Positions 18,743 through 27,684 of a DNA stretch of 64,000 nucleotides are shown piece by piece (the first letter of the stretch is position 1; each line of letters starts with the position of its first letter). The DNA is taken from contig NZ_JAEKFT010000002.1 of NCBI RefSeq assembly GCF_018524365.1, positions 62,001 to 126,000 of the forward strand. Reading direction: 5' to 3'. Position numbers and translations under genes: made by a program. Source of the stretch: Denitromonas iodatirespirans. Lineage in GTDB: Bacteria; Pseudomonadota; Gammaproteobacteria; Burkholderiales; Rhodocyclaceae. The notes under the pieces are model-generated. The model saw nothing but the letters and a program-made list of their open reading frames with translations, was not told where the DNA came from and did no database searches.

Positions 18743-19662
18743 TCCGTCACTTTCTGTTGGCAGGCCTGTGCTGCCTGATGACCACGGCCGCCCAGGCCGC
18801 CGAACCGGCCGTGAAGGTGCTCACCACCTTCAGCGTATTGGCGGATTTCACGCGTCAGATCGGCGGCGAGCGGGTGCTCGTCACCAGCCTGGTCGGCCCC
18901 GATGAGGACGCACACGGCTTCGATCCGCGCGCCTCCGACATCCGCCGCATTCGCGAAGCGACGCTGGTGATCGCCAACGGCCTGGGCTTCGACCCGTGGA
19001 TCGATCGCATGCTGGCCTCGGCCCGCTACACCGGCCGCCGCCTGGTGGCCTCGGACGGCATCGTGCCGCTGGCCGCTGACGCGGCACACGAAGCCGACGA
19101 AGCCCATGACGACGACCACCACCATGACGACCACGCGGTCGATCCGCACGCCTGGCTGGATGTGGCAAATGCGCGCCACTACGTGCGCGCCATCGCCGAT
19201 GCCCTGACGGCGGCCGACCCGGCCGGCAGCGCGGTCTATGCCGAGCGCAGCCGCGCCTATCTGGCCGAACTCGAAACCCTCGACGCCGATCTGAAGCAGG
19301 CCTTTACCCACCTGCCGCCGAACCGGCGCACGGTGGTCACGCCGCATGATGCCTTCGGCTACTTCGCCCACGCGTATGACCTGACCTTCGTGGCGCCGGC
19401 CGGCCTGTCGAACGAGGCCTCGCCCTCGGCCGCCAGCCTGGCCGCACTGATCGCCCAGTTGCGCACCCTGAAAGTGCCGGTGGTGTTTCTCGAGTCCTTC
19501 GCCGACGAACGCCTGATCAAGCGCATCCAGCAGGCCACCGGCGCCACGCGCGGCGGCGTGCTGTATGCCGACGCACTGGCCAAGCGCGGCCCGGCCAGCA
19601 CCTATGTCGGGATGATGCGCCACAACGCCGACACCCTGATGGCCGGCCTCGGCGCCCCCTAA
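18739..19662 (+). CDS. znuA: Zinc ABC transporter periplasmic binding protein with His-rich loop
   Basis: Periplasmic zinc receptor, 307 residues: signal peptide ending AAQAA, ligand histidines at H59 (EDAHGFDP) and H137 (VDPHAWLD) and in TPHDAFGYF, and a charged loop at about residues 117-133 with DDDHHHDDH, the usual ZnuA zinc-collecting insertion. Last gene of the znuCBA block. Its TAA lies in a CTAA shared with the convergent K+ channel stop, a 4-bp end overlap. Confidence 0.9.
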   Translation: MIRHFLLAGLCCLMTTAAQAAEPAVKVLTTFSVLADFTRQIGGERVLVTSLVGPDEDAHGFDPRASDIRRIREATLVIANGLGFDPWIDRMLASARYTGRRLVASDGIVPLAADAAHEADEAHDDDHHHDDHAVDPHAWLDVANARHYVRAIADALTAADPAGSAVYAERSRAYLAELETLDADLKQAFTHLPPNRRTVVTPHDAFGYFAHAYDLTFVAPAGLSNEASPSAASLAALIAQLRTLKVPVVFLESFADERLIKRIQQATGATRGGVLYADALAKRGPASTYVGMMRHNADTLMAGLGAP

Positions 19663-20738
19663 GCCAGAATGGCGCGCTCCAGCGCCTCGCGCGCGTCGGG
19701 TGCGCACATCACCACCAGCACGTGACCGGCTGCGAGCGAGAAGTCCGGCGCGGGGTTGAAATGGAAGTGGCGGTTTTCGCGCACGCCGAGCAGGACTACG
19801 TCATGGCCGGGCAGATCCAGTGCCGCCACCGTCCGGGCGTCGAAGCCGCCCGGCAGCGGAATCTCCTCCAGGCGGTGGGCCGTCTCCGAGCGCACCATGT
19901 CGTCCATGAAACTGAGCACGCCCGGGCGCAACATGGCGGCGGCAATGCGCAGCCCGCCGGTGAAATCCGGTGAGATCACCACGTCGGCTCCGGCCTTGCG
20001 CAGCTTGGGACTGTTGCGTACCTCCATGCAGCGCGCCACCACCCGCGTGGCGCGGTTCAGCTGCTTGGCGGTGAGGGCGATCATCATGTTGCGGCTGTCG
20101 TCATCGGTCACCGCGAACACGCCGGCAGCGTCGGTGATGTTGGCCGCCAGCATCAGGTCGTCGTCGCTGGCATCGCCGGCCAGATAGAGCAGATCAGGCT
20201 GGCGCTCACGCGCGGCGGCGAGGCGCTCCTCGTCGGTGTCGATGGCCACGTAGGGGCGATGCGTGGCGTCGAGCTCCTCGGCGATGTTGCGCCCGACCCG
20301 GCCGAAACCGCAGATCAGGTAGTGGCCCCGGAGCTTGCCGATGTGCTTCTCCATGCGTCGTCTCCGCAAGGTGTCGTCAAGGTCGCCTTCGAGGAAGAAG
20401 ACCGACAAGGTAGTGAACATGAAGGTGACCGCACCGAAGCCGACCAGGGAGATCACACCGGTGAACAGGCGGTCCCACACGCCGACGATCGGCACCACCT
20501 CGGCGTAGCCGACGGTCGATAGCGTGATCAGGGTCATGTAGAGCGCGTCGGACCAGGTGGTGGCCTCGCCGCCGATGGCGAGAAACCCCAGGGTGCCGAT
20601 CAGCACCATCGACAGCAATACCAGCCCGGCCGCCATGATGCGCCGCAGGATGCGATCGAGTTGGCGACTGCGTGCGGCATGCGGCCGCTTTGCCCGCGAC
20701 GCGGCATGGCTTCGCCGTATGAGCCCGATCAGAGACAC
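19659..20738 (-). CDS. Potassium channel with RCK (TrkA-N/TrkA-C) domains
   Basis: Two-helix K+ channel subunit. After a basic N-terminus there is a first helix (MAAGLVLLSMVLIGTLGFLAI), a pore loop with the selectivity filter TVGYAE (residues 75-80 in this numbering), a second helix, then an RCK/TrkA-N Rossmann domain (GHYLICGFGRVGRNIAEEL) and a TrkA-C domain at the end. The GTG at 20738 is preferred because GAGGA lies 10 bp upstream; an ATG at 20777 and TTG at 20801 are possible. The RCK domain implies gating by a cytosolic ligand. Confidence 0.87.
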   Translation of the reverse strand: MSLIGLIRRSHAASRAKRPHAARSRQLDRILRRIMAAGLVLLSMVLIGTLGFLAIGGEATTWSDALYMTLITLSTVGYAEVVPIVGVWDRLFTGVISLVGFGAVTFMFTTLSVFFLEGDLDDTLRRRRMEKHIGKLRGHYLICGFGRVGRNIAEELDATHRPYVAIDTDEERLAAARERQPDLLYLAGDASDDDLMLAANITDAAGVFAVTDDDSRNMMIALTAKQLNRATRVVARCMEVRNSPKLRKAGADVVISPDFTGGLRIAAAMLRPGVLSFMDDMVRSETAHRLEEIPLPGGFDARTVAALDLPGHDVVLLGVRENRHFHFNPAPDFSLAAGHVLVVMCAPDAREALERAILA

Positions 20739-20801
20739 GCGGGGGGGTTCCTCGGCAAGGATCGAAGGCCACAGCATAGTCGCCGCCCGGGGCGGGAACA
20801 A

Positions 20802-21137
20802 TCACCGCCGCACGCGTCGCGCCCGAACGATCAGCAGCGCCAGACCGACGCCCAGGGCGTCGGCCAGCCAGTCGGCCGCGTCCCCGGTGCGCCAGGCGGT
20901 GAAGGACTGAGCGACTTCGATCAGCGCCCCATAGGCGAGCAGGCCGATCGCCACCCATCGGCCGTGCCGCGCCCAGGCGAATTGCCCGAGCAGTCCGAGG
21001 GCCAGGAAGGCCGTGGCATGCTCGAGCTTGTCCTGCCAGCTGAACACCTGCAGCCCGGCCGGCACCGGCAGCAAGGACAGCACCAGCACCGCCGCCAGGG
21101 CGGCCCCGAAGGCAGCACGTGCGGCGGCCGGAAGCAT
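20802..21137 (-). CDS. VanZ-like small membrane protein
   Basis: Protein of 111 residues with about four hydrophobic helices and the VanZ family core: VFSWQDKLEHATAFLALGLL then ALIEVAQSFTAWRTGDAADWLADALGVGLAL. Such short VanZ-like proteins are common in betaproteobacteria and have no known role. It lies 11 bp after rdgC on the same strand. Confidence 0.78.
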   Translation of the reverse strand: MLPAAARAAFGAALAAVLVLSLLPVPAGLQVFSWQDKLEHATAFLALGLLGQFAWARHGRWVAIGLLAYGALIEVAQSFTAWRTGDAADWLADALGVGLALLIVRARRVRR

Positions 21138-21148
21138 GGTCGGGGCGA

Positions 21149-22057
21149 TCAGACGGCCGGGGTGGCCAGCTCGCCGCCGAGGATGCCGACCACGGCCGGA
21201 ATCAGCTGGCGCAGCTCGCCGGTCATCAGCGCGAAATGCGCATCGAACAGCTCGGCCGCATCGTCGCTGCCGGCGCTGGCCTCTTCCTGTACCACGTCGA
21301 GGAACTGCAGGCGCTTGATCTCGCCCTTGTCGGTGAGCAGGAAGGACACGCGGTCGTTCCAGGTGAGCGCCAGCTTGGTAGGCAGCTTGCCTTCCTGCAG
21401 ATGGGTCTTGATCTCGTCGCCGTCGAGGCTGTGGCGCACATAGCGCACCGCGGCCTTCTCTTCGGTCACCGACTTGAGCTCGCAGTCCATGTCGATGGTG
21501 AAGTTGCCCGGCACGTCGCCACCGGCCAGCCAGTCGCTCATCGCGGCGACCGGCGAGGTCTCGGTGCGCACCAGGGTCAGCGGGAAGCTGTCGAGGCTCT
21601 GGCGCAGCGCTTCGAGGATGTCCTCGGCACGGCTCACGCTGGCCACGTCGACCGCCAGCCAGCCGTCCTGCGGGTCGATCCAGGCATACACCTTGCGCCG
21701 ACGCGTGAAGGCGCGCGGCATGAACTCGCGGGTGACTTCATCGCGCAGGTCCTTCATCTGCTTGCGCCCGGGCTTGAAGCCTTGTTCCAGCTCGATGCGC
21801 GCGGCGCGCTCCTCGGCCTCCTGCTTGACCACCGAGGAGGGCAGCAGGCGGTTCTCGATGCCCAGCGCGATCAGCCACTGGCCGCCGACGGCATGCACCA
21901 GCGGGCCATCGGCCACGGGCGGCAGCCAGCCACGGGACTCCGGATCCTGCGTGCCGCAGGGCATGAAGCGGCGGCGCGCGAGCTGGTCTTCGAGTTGGTC
22001 GATGCGCATATCCCAGCGCACCGGCAGGCGATACAACTGCAGGTTACGAAACCACAT
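21149..22057 (-). CDS. rdgC: Recombination-associated protein RdgC
   Basis: Nucleoid-associated DNA-binding ring protein that restrains RecA. 302 residues, the normal family length, opening MWFRNLQLYRLP with the family sequences LEDQLARRRFMPCG, GWLPP and ETSPVAAMSDWLAGG. It follows the DUF1857 gene by 22 bp on the same strand. Confidence 0.93.
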   Translation of the reverse strand: MWFRNLQLYRLPVRWDMRIDQLEDQLARRRFMPCGTQDPESRGWLPPVADGPLVHAVGGQWLIALGIENRLLPSSVVKQEAEERAARIELEQGFKPGRKQMKDLRDEVTREFMPRAFTRRRKVYAWIDPQDGWLAVDVASVSRAEDILEALRQSLDSFPLTLVRTETSPVAAMSDWLAGGDVPGNFTIDMDCELKSVTEEKAAVRYVRHSLDGDEIKTHLQEGKLPTKLALTWNDRVSFLLTDKGEIKRLQFLDVVQEEASAGSDDAAELFDAHFALMTGELRQLIPAVVGILGGELATPAV

Positions 22058-22079
22058 GGGGGAAAACTCTCTTCTGAAA

Positions 22080-22553
22080 CTATTCGGTACGGGTCGATTC
22101 GGCGATCATGCGCACCACCCGGACCGTGTCCACGTCGGACTGGTGATAGGCGGAGCGCACATAGTCGGCGTATTTGGCATCCTCGCCGACGGTTTCCGAC
22201 AGGGTGGTGCGATAGGCGAAGCGCAGGAACAGCGCCGCCCCTTCGGGTTCGGGCTGCTCGATCGTGATGGTCAGCCGGCCGCCGGGGTGATCGGCCGTGG
22301 CCGCGGATTCGAAACAGATCCAGTCCATCGCCTGCCAGCGCACCGCGTCATGGATCTGCACCTTGCCGAAGCTGAGCCGACGCGTCACGGCGGTTTCGCT
22401 ACGGGTGAGGATCTCGCAGCGATCCAGCCCCGGCAGAAAGGGGCGCGGATCTTCGGCCCGGCACAGCAGGCCGAACCACACTTCGTCACGGGTCAGATCC
22501 GGCACGGCAGGATCGTCGAGGTCATTGACCTCGACCAGATGTTCGAACTCCAA
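22080..22553 (-). CDS. DUF1857/SRPBCC-family protein
   Basis: Small START-like (SRPBCC) protein, 157 residues, recognised by FEHLVEVNDLDDPAVPDLTRDEVWFGLLCRAEDP and FLPGLDRCEI, typical of DUF1857. The likely start is a TTG at 22553, because GGAG sits 8 bp upstream and homologous proteins begin at this phenylalanine-glutamate stretch; no ATG or GTG is in frame nearby. The fold binds hydrophobic ligands in relatives; nothing here shows the ligand. Confidence 0.75.
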   Translation of the reverse strand: MEFEHLVEVNDLDDPAVPDLTRDEVWFGLLCRAEDPRPFLPGLDRCEILTRSETAVTRRLSFGKVQIHDAVRWQAMDWICFESAATADHPGGRLTITIEQPEPEGAALFLRFAYRTTLSETVGEDAKYADYVRSAYHQSDVDTVRVVRMIAESTRTE

Positions 22554-22622
22554 GACACCAGCTCCAGTCGGTTGAGGCGGGAGTGTAGCGTAAAGCGCCA
22601 GGCCTTTCGGTAAACTGTGCCC

Positions 22623-23342
22623 ATGCAAATCGCTCGCCTCCTCCAAAGCCAGGGTTTCGGCAGTCGCAAGGACTGCCGGCTGCTGGTCAGCGCCGGCCTG
22701 GTCACCGTCCATGGTTCGGTCATCGACAATCCCACCGCCGAGGTCGATCCGGCCGGCCTGGTATTCACCGTGGAGGGCGAAGAATGGGCCTACCACGAGA
22801 AAGCCTACCTGATGCTCTACAAGCCCGAAGGCTTCGAGTGCAGCCGGGCCCCCAAGCACCACCCCTCGGTGTTCAACCTGCTGCCGCCGCAGCTGGGCGA
22901 GCGCGGCGTGCAGACCATCGGCCGGCTCGACCATGACACCACCGGACTGATCCTGCTGTCCGACGACGGTCAGTTCATCCATGTGTGGAGCTCCGGCAAG
23001 AAGCAGACGCCCAAGCGCTACCGGGTCACGCTCAAGCATGGCCACACCCCGGAGATGCTCGCTGCCCTGCGTGCCGGGGTGGAGCTGGTCGACGAACCCG
23101 GCGAGCTGGTCGCGGCGATGTCGGTCGAGCTGATCGATACTCACACGATCTGGATGACCATCACCCAGGGCAAGTACCACCAGGTCAAGCGCATGGTCGC
23201 CGCGGCGGGGAATCGGGTCGAGGCGCTGCACCGCGACCGCATCGGTGGCCTCAATCTGCCGGCGGTGCTCGAACCGGGCGATTGGGCCTGGCTCACCGAG
23301 ACCCATGTGGCCGCCCTGGCCGATTTCCCCAGCGCCGATTGA
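22623..23342 (+). CDS. rsuA: RsuA-family 16S rRNA pseudouridine synthase
   Basis: Pseudouridine synthase of the RsuA/RluB/E/F group, 239 residues from the ATG at 22623 (a GTG 6 bp earlier is possible). N-terminal S4 domain (IARLLQSQGFGSRKDCRLLV), then the catalytic motif GRLDHDTTGL with Asp103, and the C-terminal GKYHQVKRMVAAAGNRVEALHR. The length and S4 domain fit RsuA, which modifies U516 of 16S rRNA. A hairpin follows 11 bp after the stop. Confidence 0.87.
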   Translation: MQIARLLQSQGFGSRKDCRLLVSAGLVTVHGSVIDNPTAEVDPAGLVFTVEGEEWAYHEKAYLMLYKPEGFECSRAPKHHPSVFNLLPPQLGERGVQTIGRLDHDTTGLILLSDDGQFIHVWSSGKKQTPKRYRVTLKHGHTPEMLAALRAGVELVDEPGELVAAMSVELIDTHTIWMTITQGKYHQVKRMVAAAGNRVEALHRDRIGGLNLPAVLEPGDWAWLTETHVAALADFPSAD

Positions 23343-23352
23343 TCTGCCGCGC

Positions 23353-23373
23353 CCCCGGTCAGCCCGACCGGGG
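23353..23373 (+). terminator. Hairpin after rsuA
   Basis: CCCCGGTC and GACCGGGG form an 8-bp stem with loop AGCCC, followed by CATTGTCCTT. The T content downstream is weak, so termination efficiency is uncertain. Confidence 0.5.
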
Positions 23374-23893
23374 CATTGTCCTTCCCGACCCGCTTTCCTG
23401 AAGCGACGATCGACCCGCCCGGGCACGTCGCTTCGATCCCCCCTGTTCATCCTGCAAGTCATCCCCTGTATCCGCCGGCACACGGCATCGATGCAGGCAC
23501 CGTGCTGTGAATCATTCCGCTTCTTGGGGAGCCTGTTGGGCTTCTCGTGTCGTGCCTGCTGTCGTCGGAGACCGTGAAATCGCAGGGATCGGTTGGTGCT
23601 CGATGAAGCGTGTTTTGCGGGCACTCTGGTTTGTCTACAGGGGTGTTAACTGTTTTATTTATATAAATAACAATAATGTTTACGCTCCGGCGTTTTCTGT
23701 GGAAAGGCTGTTTTTCGTGTTGTATTTCAATGGTTTGTCTCAATGATAAGTCTGGTGGTAAGCCGTCCCCTGAGGTGTGGACGGATTGTCGATGGTTTTT
23801 GAGCCCGGTCGATTTCGGGCGCTTGTCCACAATTCGCCCCAAGGAAAGCCGGGCAGTTGTTTACATTTTTCGTCCTGGCGGGTGAGGTGAGCG
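23374..23893. other. AT-rich gap with DnaA-box-like 9-mers
   Basis: A 520-bp gap without a convincing gene. Its middle (about 23640-23690) is strikingly AT-rich for this genome. DnaA-box-like 9-mers (consensus TTATNCACA) are TTGTCTACA at 23631, TGTGGAAAG at 23698, TGTGGACGG at 23776, TTGTCCACA at 23823, and a perfect TGTGGATAA at 23920-23928 just inside earP. It may hold the earP promoter and a DnaA-binding region. A 79-codon open frame here has no ribosome binding site or recognisable features. Confidence 0.45.
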
Positions 23894-25027
23894 ATGACGT
23901 GGGATATTTTCTGCCGAGTTGTGGATAACTTTGGGGATATCGGCGTGTCGTGGCGTCTGGCCCGTTCGCTGGCGGTCGATCACAGGCAGCAGGTGCGCTT
24001 GTTCGTGGACGATTGGGACGCGCTGCGTCGCCTGCTGCCGATGGCGCCGACAGCGGCCGTGCCGTGGTCGGCATCGGGCGTGACGGTGTTGCCCTGGTCG
24101 CAGGCCGAGTGTGCGCCGCAAGTGGCCGAGGTGGTGATCGAAGCCTTCGGCTGTCATCTGCCGCCGGCCTACCTGGCTGCCATGCGCTCGGCTGCACCGC
24201 CGCCGCGCTGGATCAATCTCGAGTACCTGAGCGCCGAGGACTGGATCGAAGACTGCCACGGCCTGCCCTCGCCCGATCCGGCCACCGGTCTGGCCAAGTT
24301 TTTTTTCTTCCCCGGCTTCACGGCGCGCACCGGCGGTCTGATCCGCGAACCGCAGGTGCTGGCGCGCCGCGACGCGGCACAAGCGCCGCACGGGCGAACG
24401 GCCTGGCTGGCCGACCATCCGATGCCGGACGATGTCCTGGCGGCACGGTGGATATCGCTGTTCGCCTATGACAATCCCGCGCTGCCGCGCCGGCTGGCGG
24501 ACTGGTCCGAGGGGGCGTCGCCGGTGGCGCTATGGGTGCCCGAGGGCCGCGCCCTGCGCAGCGTTTCGGCCTGGCTGGGCGGTGCGCCGCTGGCGGTGGG
24601 GCAGTCGCGTCGGGCTGGTGCGCTGACGGTGTGCGCGCTGCCCTTTCTGTCGATGGACGAGTACGACCGTCTGCTGGCGGTGTGCGAGGTTAACTTCGTG
24701 CGCGGCGAGGATTCCTTCGTGCGCGCCCAGTGGGCGGCGCGGCCCTTCGTGTGGCAGGCCTATCCGCAGGCCGAGGGGGCGCACCTGGTCAAGCTGGAGG
24801 CCTTTCTGGCGCGCTACTGCAAGGGCTTGGACAGCGAGGCGGCCGGTGCGCTGCGGCGGCTGTGGGCCGACTGGAACGGGGCGGCGACGCATGCCGTGCC
24901 CTGGGCCGACTTCCACGCCGCCCTGCCGGCGCTGGAGCGCCATGCCCGTCGCTGGTGCGACCGTCTTTCGGCGACGGACGGTCTGGTGGAGAGGCTGGTG
25001 AAAAGTAGCGAACACGAAGTAAAATAA
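23894..25027 (+). CDS. earP: EF-P arginine rhamnosyltransferase EarP
   Basis: GT-B glycosyltransferase that attaches rhamnose from dTDP-L-rhamnose to Arg32 of EF-P. 377 residues, opening with the family sequence [22 protein letters not shown] and carrying [21 protein letters not shown] and, near the C-terminus, [15 protein letters not shown], the donor-binding motif. It lies 58 bp before efp on the same strand, as in other bacteria that use this modification. GAGGTGAG lies just before the ATG. Confidence 0.93.
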   Translation: MTWDIFCRVVDNFGDIGVSWRLARSLAVDHRQQVRLFVDDWDALRRLLPMAPTAAVPWSASGVTVLPWSQAECAPQVAEVVIEAFGCHLPPAYLAAMRSAAPPPRWINLEYLSAEDWIEDCHGLPSPDPATGLAKFFFFPGFTARTGGLIREPQVLARRDAAQAPHGRTAWLADHPMPDDVLAARWISLFAYDNPALPRRLADWSEGASPVALWVPEGRALRSVSAWLGGAPLAVGQSRRAGALTVCALPFLSMDEYDRLLAVCEVNFVRGEDSFVRAQWAARPFVWQAYPQAEGAHLVKLEAFLARYCKGLDSEAAGALRRLWADWNGAATHAVPWADFHAALPALERHARRWCDRLSATDGLVERLVKSSEHEVK

Positions 25028-25085
25028 CCGGTTTTTAAATGACGAGCAGCGCCGCTGCTGTCCGACAGACCCTCAGGTATATCCG

Positions 25086-25643
25086 ATGAAAACAGCTCAG
25101 GAACTGCGCTCCGGTAACGTGATCATGGTGGGCGACAACGCGCTCGTCGTGCAGAAGACCGAATACAACAAGTCCGGCCGCAACGCTGCGGTCGTCAAGA
25201 TGAAACTCAAGAACCTGCTGACGGCCGCGCCGTCGGAGTCGGTGTACAAGGCCGACGACAAGTTCGAAGTCGTGCAGCTCGAGCGCAAGGAAGTGACCTA
25301 CTCCTACTTCGCCGACCCGATGTACGTGTTCATGGACGCCGACTACGAGCAGTACGAAGTCGAAGCCGACAACATGACCGACGCGCTCAAGTACCTCGAA
25401 GACGGCCTGGCCTGCGAAGTGGTGTTCTACAACGGCAAGGCAATCTCGGTCGAGTTGCCCAACTCGGTGGTGCGCGAAGTGACCTACACCGAGCCGGCCG
25501 TCAAGGGCGATACTTCCGGCAAGGTGCTCAAGCCGGCCAAGATCGCCACCGGCTTCGAGCTGATGGTGCCGGCCTTCGTCGAGATCGGCGACAAGATCGA
25601 GATCGACACCCGTACCGACGAATACAAGAACCGCGTCAAGTAA
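25086..25643 (+). CDS. efp: Translation elongation factor P (Arg32 type)
   Basis: EF-P relieves ribosome stalling at polyproline. 185 residues with three OB-like domains. The tip loop reads [10 protein letters not shown] with Arg at position 32 instead of Lys, matching the EarP rhamnosylation pathway whose gene is next door; the Lys-specific EpmA/EpmB system is therefore not expected. A strong terminator follows. Confidence 0.96.
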   Translation: MKTAQELRSGNVIMVGDNALVVQKTEYNKSGRNAAVVKMKLKNLLTAAPSESVYKADDKFEVVQLERKEVTYSYFADPMYVFMDADYEQYEVEADNMTDALKYLEDGLACEVVFYNGKAISVELPNSVVREVTYTEPAVKGDTSGKVLKPAKIATGFELMVPAFVEIGDKIEIDTRTDEYKNRVK

Positions 25644-25659
25644 GCGGTTTTTGGCATAG

Positions 25660-25693
25660 CGACACGAGGCCCGACAGGGCCTCGTGTCGTTTT
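25660..25693 (+). terminator. Rho-independent terminator after efp
   Basis: CGACACGAGGCCC (25660-25672) pairs perfectly with GGGCCTCGTGTCG (25677-25689) across a GACA loop, followed by TTTT. It lies 17 bp after the efp stop. Confidence 0.9.
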
Positions 25694-25812
25694 CGGGCGC
25701 CGGTCGTGGCAATCGGTGTCGGGCGGGCGCTGTTGCCGGTCGCCGGACGGCGAGCTATGGGACAATCCGGTGTGGATTCCTGTGACTCAAATCATTTCGC
25801 TGGAGGCGTGTG

Positions 25813-26268
25813 ATGGGCCGTGTGCCCCTGTGGTCGGTGTTGCTGGTGAGTGGGATGTTGGCCGGGTGCGAACCCGATCCGGCGCCGGAGTCGGTCGATG
25901 TGCCGAAGGAAACCCCCGAGGAGAACCTGCGCGATGCCGGCGTGGCCGCGCGCGAAGCCCTCGAAAAGGCCGGCGATGCCCTGAAGAAGCTCGGTGAGGC
26001 GGCCACCGGCAAGGCGCAGGAAGTGATGCCCGATACCCCCGCAAGCGAGGCGCCCGAAGCCCCGGTCGAAGAGCGGCAGCTGGTGCCGATCGACCCGGCC
26101 GACGATGCACCCGAGAGCGAGATCCGTGATTCCGGCGCCGCCACGGCAGAAGCGGCGGCGCGCATTCTCGACGCGACCCGCAAGGCGGCAGCCAAGGTCA
26201 AGGAAGCCGGCAAGGACGTGGTCGAGGCGATCCGCGAAGAGCCCCAGCCGCCGGAATCGGCGAAATGA
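25813..26268 (+). CDS. Predicted lipoprotein with amphipathic helices
   Basis: Protein of 151 residues. The ATG at 25813 has GGAGG 6 bp upstream (the GTG at 25810 is too close). The signal ends in a lipobox LAGC with Cys19. The rest is Ala/Glu/Lys-rich and likely helical (AGVAAREALEKAGDALKKLGEAA and AARILDATRKAAAKVKEAGKD), resembling envelope-spacer lipoproteins but with no family I recognise. Overlaps the next gene by 4 bp (ATGA), so a functional link with the AmpG-like transporter is possible. Confidence 0.75.
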   Translation: MGRVPLWSVLLVSGMLAGCEPDPAPESVDVPKETPEENLRDAGVAAREALEKAGDALKKLGEAATGKAQEVMPDTPASEAPEAPVEERQLVPIDPADDAPESEIRDSGAATAEAAARILDATRKAAAKVKEAGKDVVEAIREEPQPPESAK

Positions 26269-27674
26269 CCGAACAGGCAGTGGCGCAGCGCGGGGCGGAT
26301 GTCGAGGCGCCGGTGGGCTGGCGCCAGTCCCTGGCAATCTATCTTCATCCCCGGCCGCTGATCCTGCTGCTGTTCGGTTTTTCCTCCGGGCTGCCCTTGC
26401 TGCTGGTGTTCGGCACCCTGTCGTTCTGGCTGCGTGAGGCCGGCGTCGAGCGTTCGACCATCGGCTTCGTCAGCTGGGTGGCGCTGGCCTACGGCTTCAA
26501 GTGGGTGTGGGCGCCCGTCGTCGATCGCGTGCCGGTGCCCGGCCTGTCGCGCTGGCTGGGGCGACGGCGCGGCTGGTTGCTGGCCGCGCAGCTGGCAGTG
26601 GCCGGCGGCCTGGCGGGCATGGCGGTCACCGACCCGGCGCTCGGGCTGGAGCGGCTGGTGTGGCTGGCGGTGCTGGTCGCCTTCGCCTCGGCGACCCAGG
26701 ACATCGTCGTCGATGCCTTCCGCATCGAGAGTGGCGGTGCGCGGCTGCAGGCCGCGATGGCGGCCACCTACATGATCGGCTACCGGCTGGCGATGATCAC
26801 CGCCGGCGCCGGCGTCCTGTGGCTGGCGGCCTGGGTGGATCCGGACGAGGCCAGCTATCAGCACGGCCCCTGGCAGTTCGCTTATCTGGTGATGGCCGGC
26901 CTGATGTCGGTGGGCATCCTCACCACGCTCTTCGTCAGCGAACCGAGCCCGCCCGCCCGCCCGCCCGCCGACAGCACCCGCGAGCCGGCCGCCATCGCCC
27001 GTCTGCCCGGCGCCTTGCGGCCGCTGGCGCACTGGCTGTGGTCGGCGGTGCTCAGCCCCTTCATCGATTTCTTCGGCCGCTACCGCTGGCTGGCCTTTCT
27101 GGTGCTGGCGCTGATCGCCAGCTACCGTGTCTCGGACATCGTGCTCGGCGTGATCGCCAACGTGTTCTATGTCGACATGGGCTTCACCAAGACCGAGGTG
27201 GCGAACGTGACCAAGGTCTTCGGCGTGGTGATGACGCTGGTGGGGGCCGTGGTCGGCGGTGTGCTGGTCAACCGGCTGGGCGTGATGCGCATCCTGTTTG
27301 CCGGTGCGCTGTTGGCGGCGGCGACCAACCTGCTGTTCGCGGTATTGGCCGCCAGCGGCGCGTCCCTGCCGCTGCTGATCGGGGTGGTGGCGATGGACAA
27401 CCTGTCCGGCGGCCTGGCCTCGGCGGCCTTCGTCGCCTATCTGTCGGCGCTCACCAATGTGCAGTATTCGGCGACCCAGTACGCCCTGTTCAGTTCGGTG
27501 ATGCTGCTGATGCCGAAATTTCTCGGCGGTTTCTCCGGCGTGCTGGTGGACCGCCTGGGCTATGAGGGCTTCTTCACGCTGACCGCGGTGATGGGGGTGC
27601 CGGTGCTGGTGCTGGTGTGGCTGGCCGCGCGCTATACCGAATTGAACAATGGAAACGGCGAGGCCGAAACCTGA
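26265..27674 (+). CDS. ampG: AmpG-like MFS transporter
   Basis: Major facilitator protein of 469 residues with about 12 hydrophobic segments. Family marks are RPLILLLFGFSSGLPLLLVFGTLSFWLREAGV, GWVALAYGFKWVWAPVVDR-like sequence and ATQDIVVDAFRIE, the AmpG/PAT signature. AmpG imports GlcNAc-anhydromuropeptides for cell-wall recycling; related PAT members carry acetyl-CoA, so the substrate is not certain. No ampD or ampR nearby. Confidence 0.8.
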   Translation: MTEQAVAQRGADVEAPVGWRQSLAIYLHPRPLILLLFGFSSGLPLLLVFGTLSFWLREAGVERSTIGFVSWVALAYGFKWVWAPVVDRVPVPGLSRWLGRRRGWLLAAQLAVAGGLAGMAVTDPALGLERLVWLAVLVAFASATQDIVVDAFRIESGGARLQAAMAATYMIGYRLAMITAGAGVLWLAAWVDPDEASYQHGPWQFAYLVMAGLMSVGILTTLFVSEPSPPARPPADSTREPAAIARLPGALRPLAHWLWSAVLSPFIDFFGRYRWLAFLVLALIASYRVSDIVLGVIANVFYVDMGFTKTEVANVTKVFGVVMTLVGAVVGGVLVNRLGVMRILFAGALLAAATNLLFAVLAASGASLPLLIGVVAMDNLSGGLASAAFVAYLSALTNVQYSATQYALFSSVMLLMPKFLGGFSGVLVDRLGYEGFFTLTAVMGVPVLVLVWLAARYTELNNGNGEAET

Positions 27675-27684
27675 GGAGGAAGGC

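Noticed and set aside
23507-23746. 79-codon open frame in the AT-rich gap
   Set aside because: No ribosome binding site, no domain, odd composition; the region is better explained as regulatory or DnaA-binding DNA.
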